A DNA stretch of 15,527 nucleotides, taken from the NCBI GenBank assembly GCA_900540995.1, contig UQHO01000045.1, positions 1-15,527 on the forward strand, given 5' to 3'. Position 1 is the stretch's first letter; each line of letters opens with the position of its first letter. Under the pieces are notes generated by a model. That model was not told where the DNA came from. It saw nothing but the letters and a program-made list of their open reading frames with translations, and searched no databases. The position numbers and the translations under genes were made by a program. Shown here piece after piece: positions 15,441 to 15,527 of this stretch. The DNA is from an uncultured Collinsella sp. (lineage in GTDB: Bacteria; Actinomycetota; Coriobacteriia; Coriobacteriales; Coriobacteriaceae).

Positions 15441-15527
15441 CGTCTGCCCGGGCGGCGCGGAATGTAAGGTTCATCGCGAGTTCCGCACGAGCCGGAGAGC
15501 ACTTAATGTGCTCTCCGTGCGAGCAGG
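15441..15527 (-). ncRNA. Candidate structured RNA or palindromic repeat, copy 2 (inverted, truncated by window edge)
   Basis: Read on the minus strand this repeats the order of copy 1: CCTGCTC (15527-15521), an inner hairpin (15516-15508 with 15502-15494, loop ATTAA), the identical 20-base block (15488-15469), then a 3' arm ending in GACGCC followed by TTGTTGTT. The partner 5' arm should lie just beyond 15527. The inner stem reads GGAGAGCAC here against GAAGGCCAC in copy 1, with both strands changed together. The region 15351-15440 between it and the terminator shows no gene. Confidence 0.5.

Overview
The window looks like a gut-type, high-GC member of the Coriobacteriia, most likely Collinsella or a close relative. 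This is inferred from GC-rich coding sequence, Gram-positive sortase-anchored surface proteins (one MPDTG and three LANTG sorting signals), a short bacterial-type SRP RNA, and sigma-70-like promoters. No species marker is present, so the genus is a judgement rather than a demonstration.

Layout. Bases 2-3190 (+) hold the C-terminal 1062 residues of a multi-domain pilin-like surface protein, open to the left edge, with a run of twelve C near that edge. A hairpin follows, then the SRP RNA gene with its own promoter and T-run (3236-3395). About 250 bp without a recognisable gene ends in a bidirectional terminator (3649-3686). On the minus strand, 3730-5782 carries two tandem, recently duplicated genes for secreted, coiled-coil, LANTG-anchored proteins; their ends are nearly identical and their cores differ. 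Diverging from these, 5998-9711 (+) is a two-gene operon for a heterodimeric ABC exporter, followed by a flavodoxin-like gene (9839-10390). Bases 10391-11191 are non-coding but full of structure: a long hairpin element (10433-10561), a 61-62 bp periodic array of alternately oriented 14-15 bp motifs (10621-11069), and short direct repeats (11087-11122). Then comes a 1362-residue secreted surface protein with FG-GAP-like, fibronectin III and Ig-like parts and a LANTG anchor (11192-15280), and a strong bidirectional terminator. At the right edge lies a second, inverted and truncated copy of the hairpin element (15441-15527).

Together the genes describe a cell-envelope region: four wall-anchored proteins, an exporter pair and a redox protein of uncertain role. 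No sortase gene is in view, so the anchoring enzymes must be elsewhere.

The least explained parts are the two repeat systems at 10433-11069. The array has a period that is not a multiple of three, contains about 15 copies of a GGGA-N7-TCCC-like site spaced close to three helical turns, and sits between two genes. The hairpin element occurs twice, with a shared 20-base core and a stem that changes in a compensatory way between copies, which points to a structured RNA or a palindromic mobile repeat.
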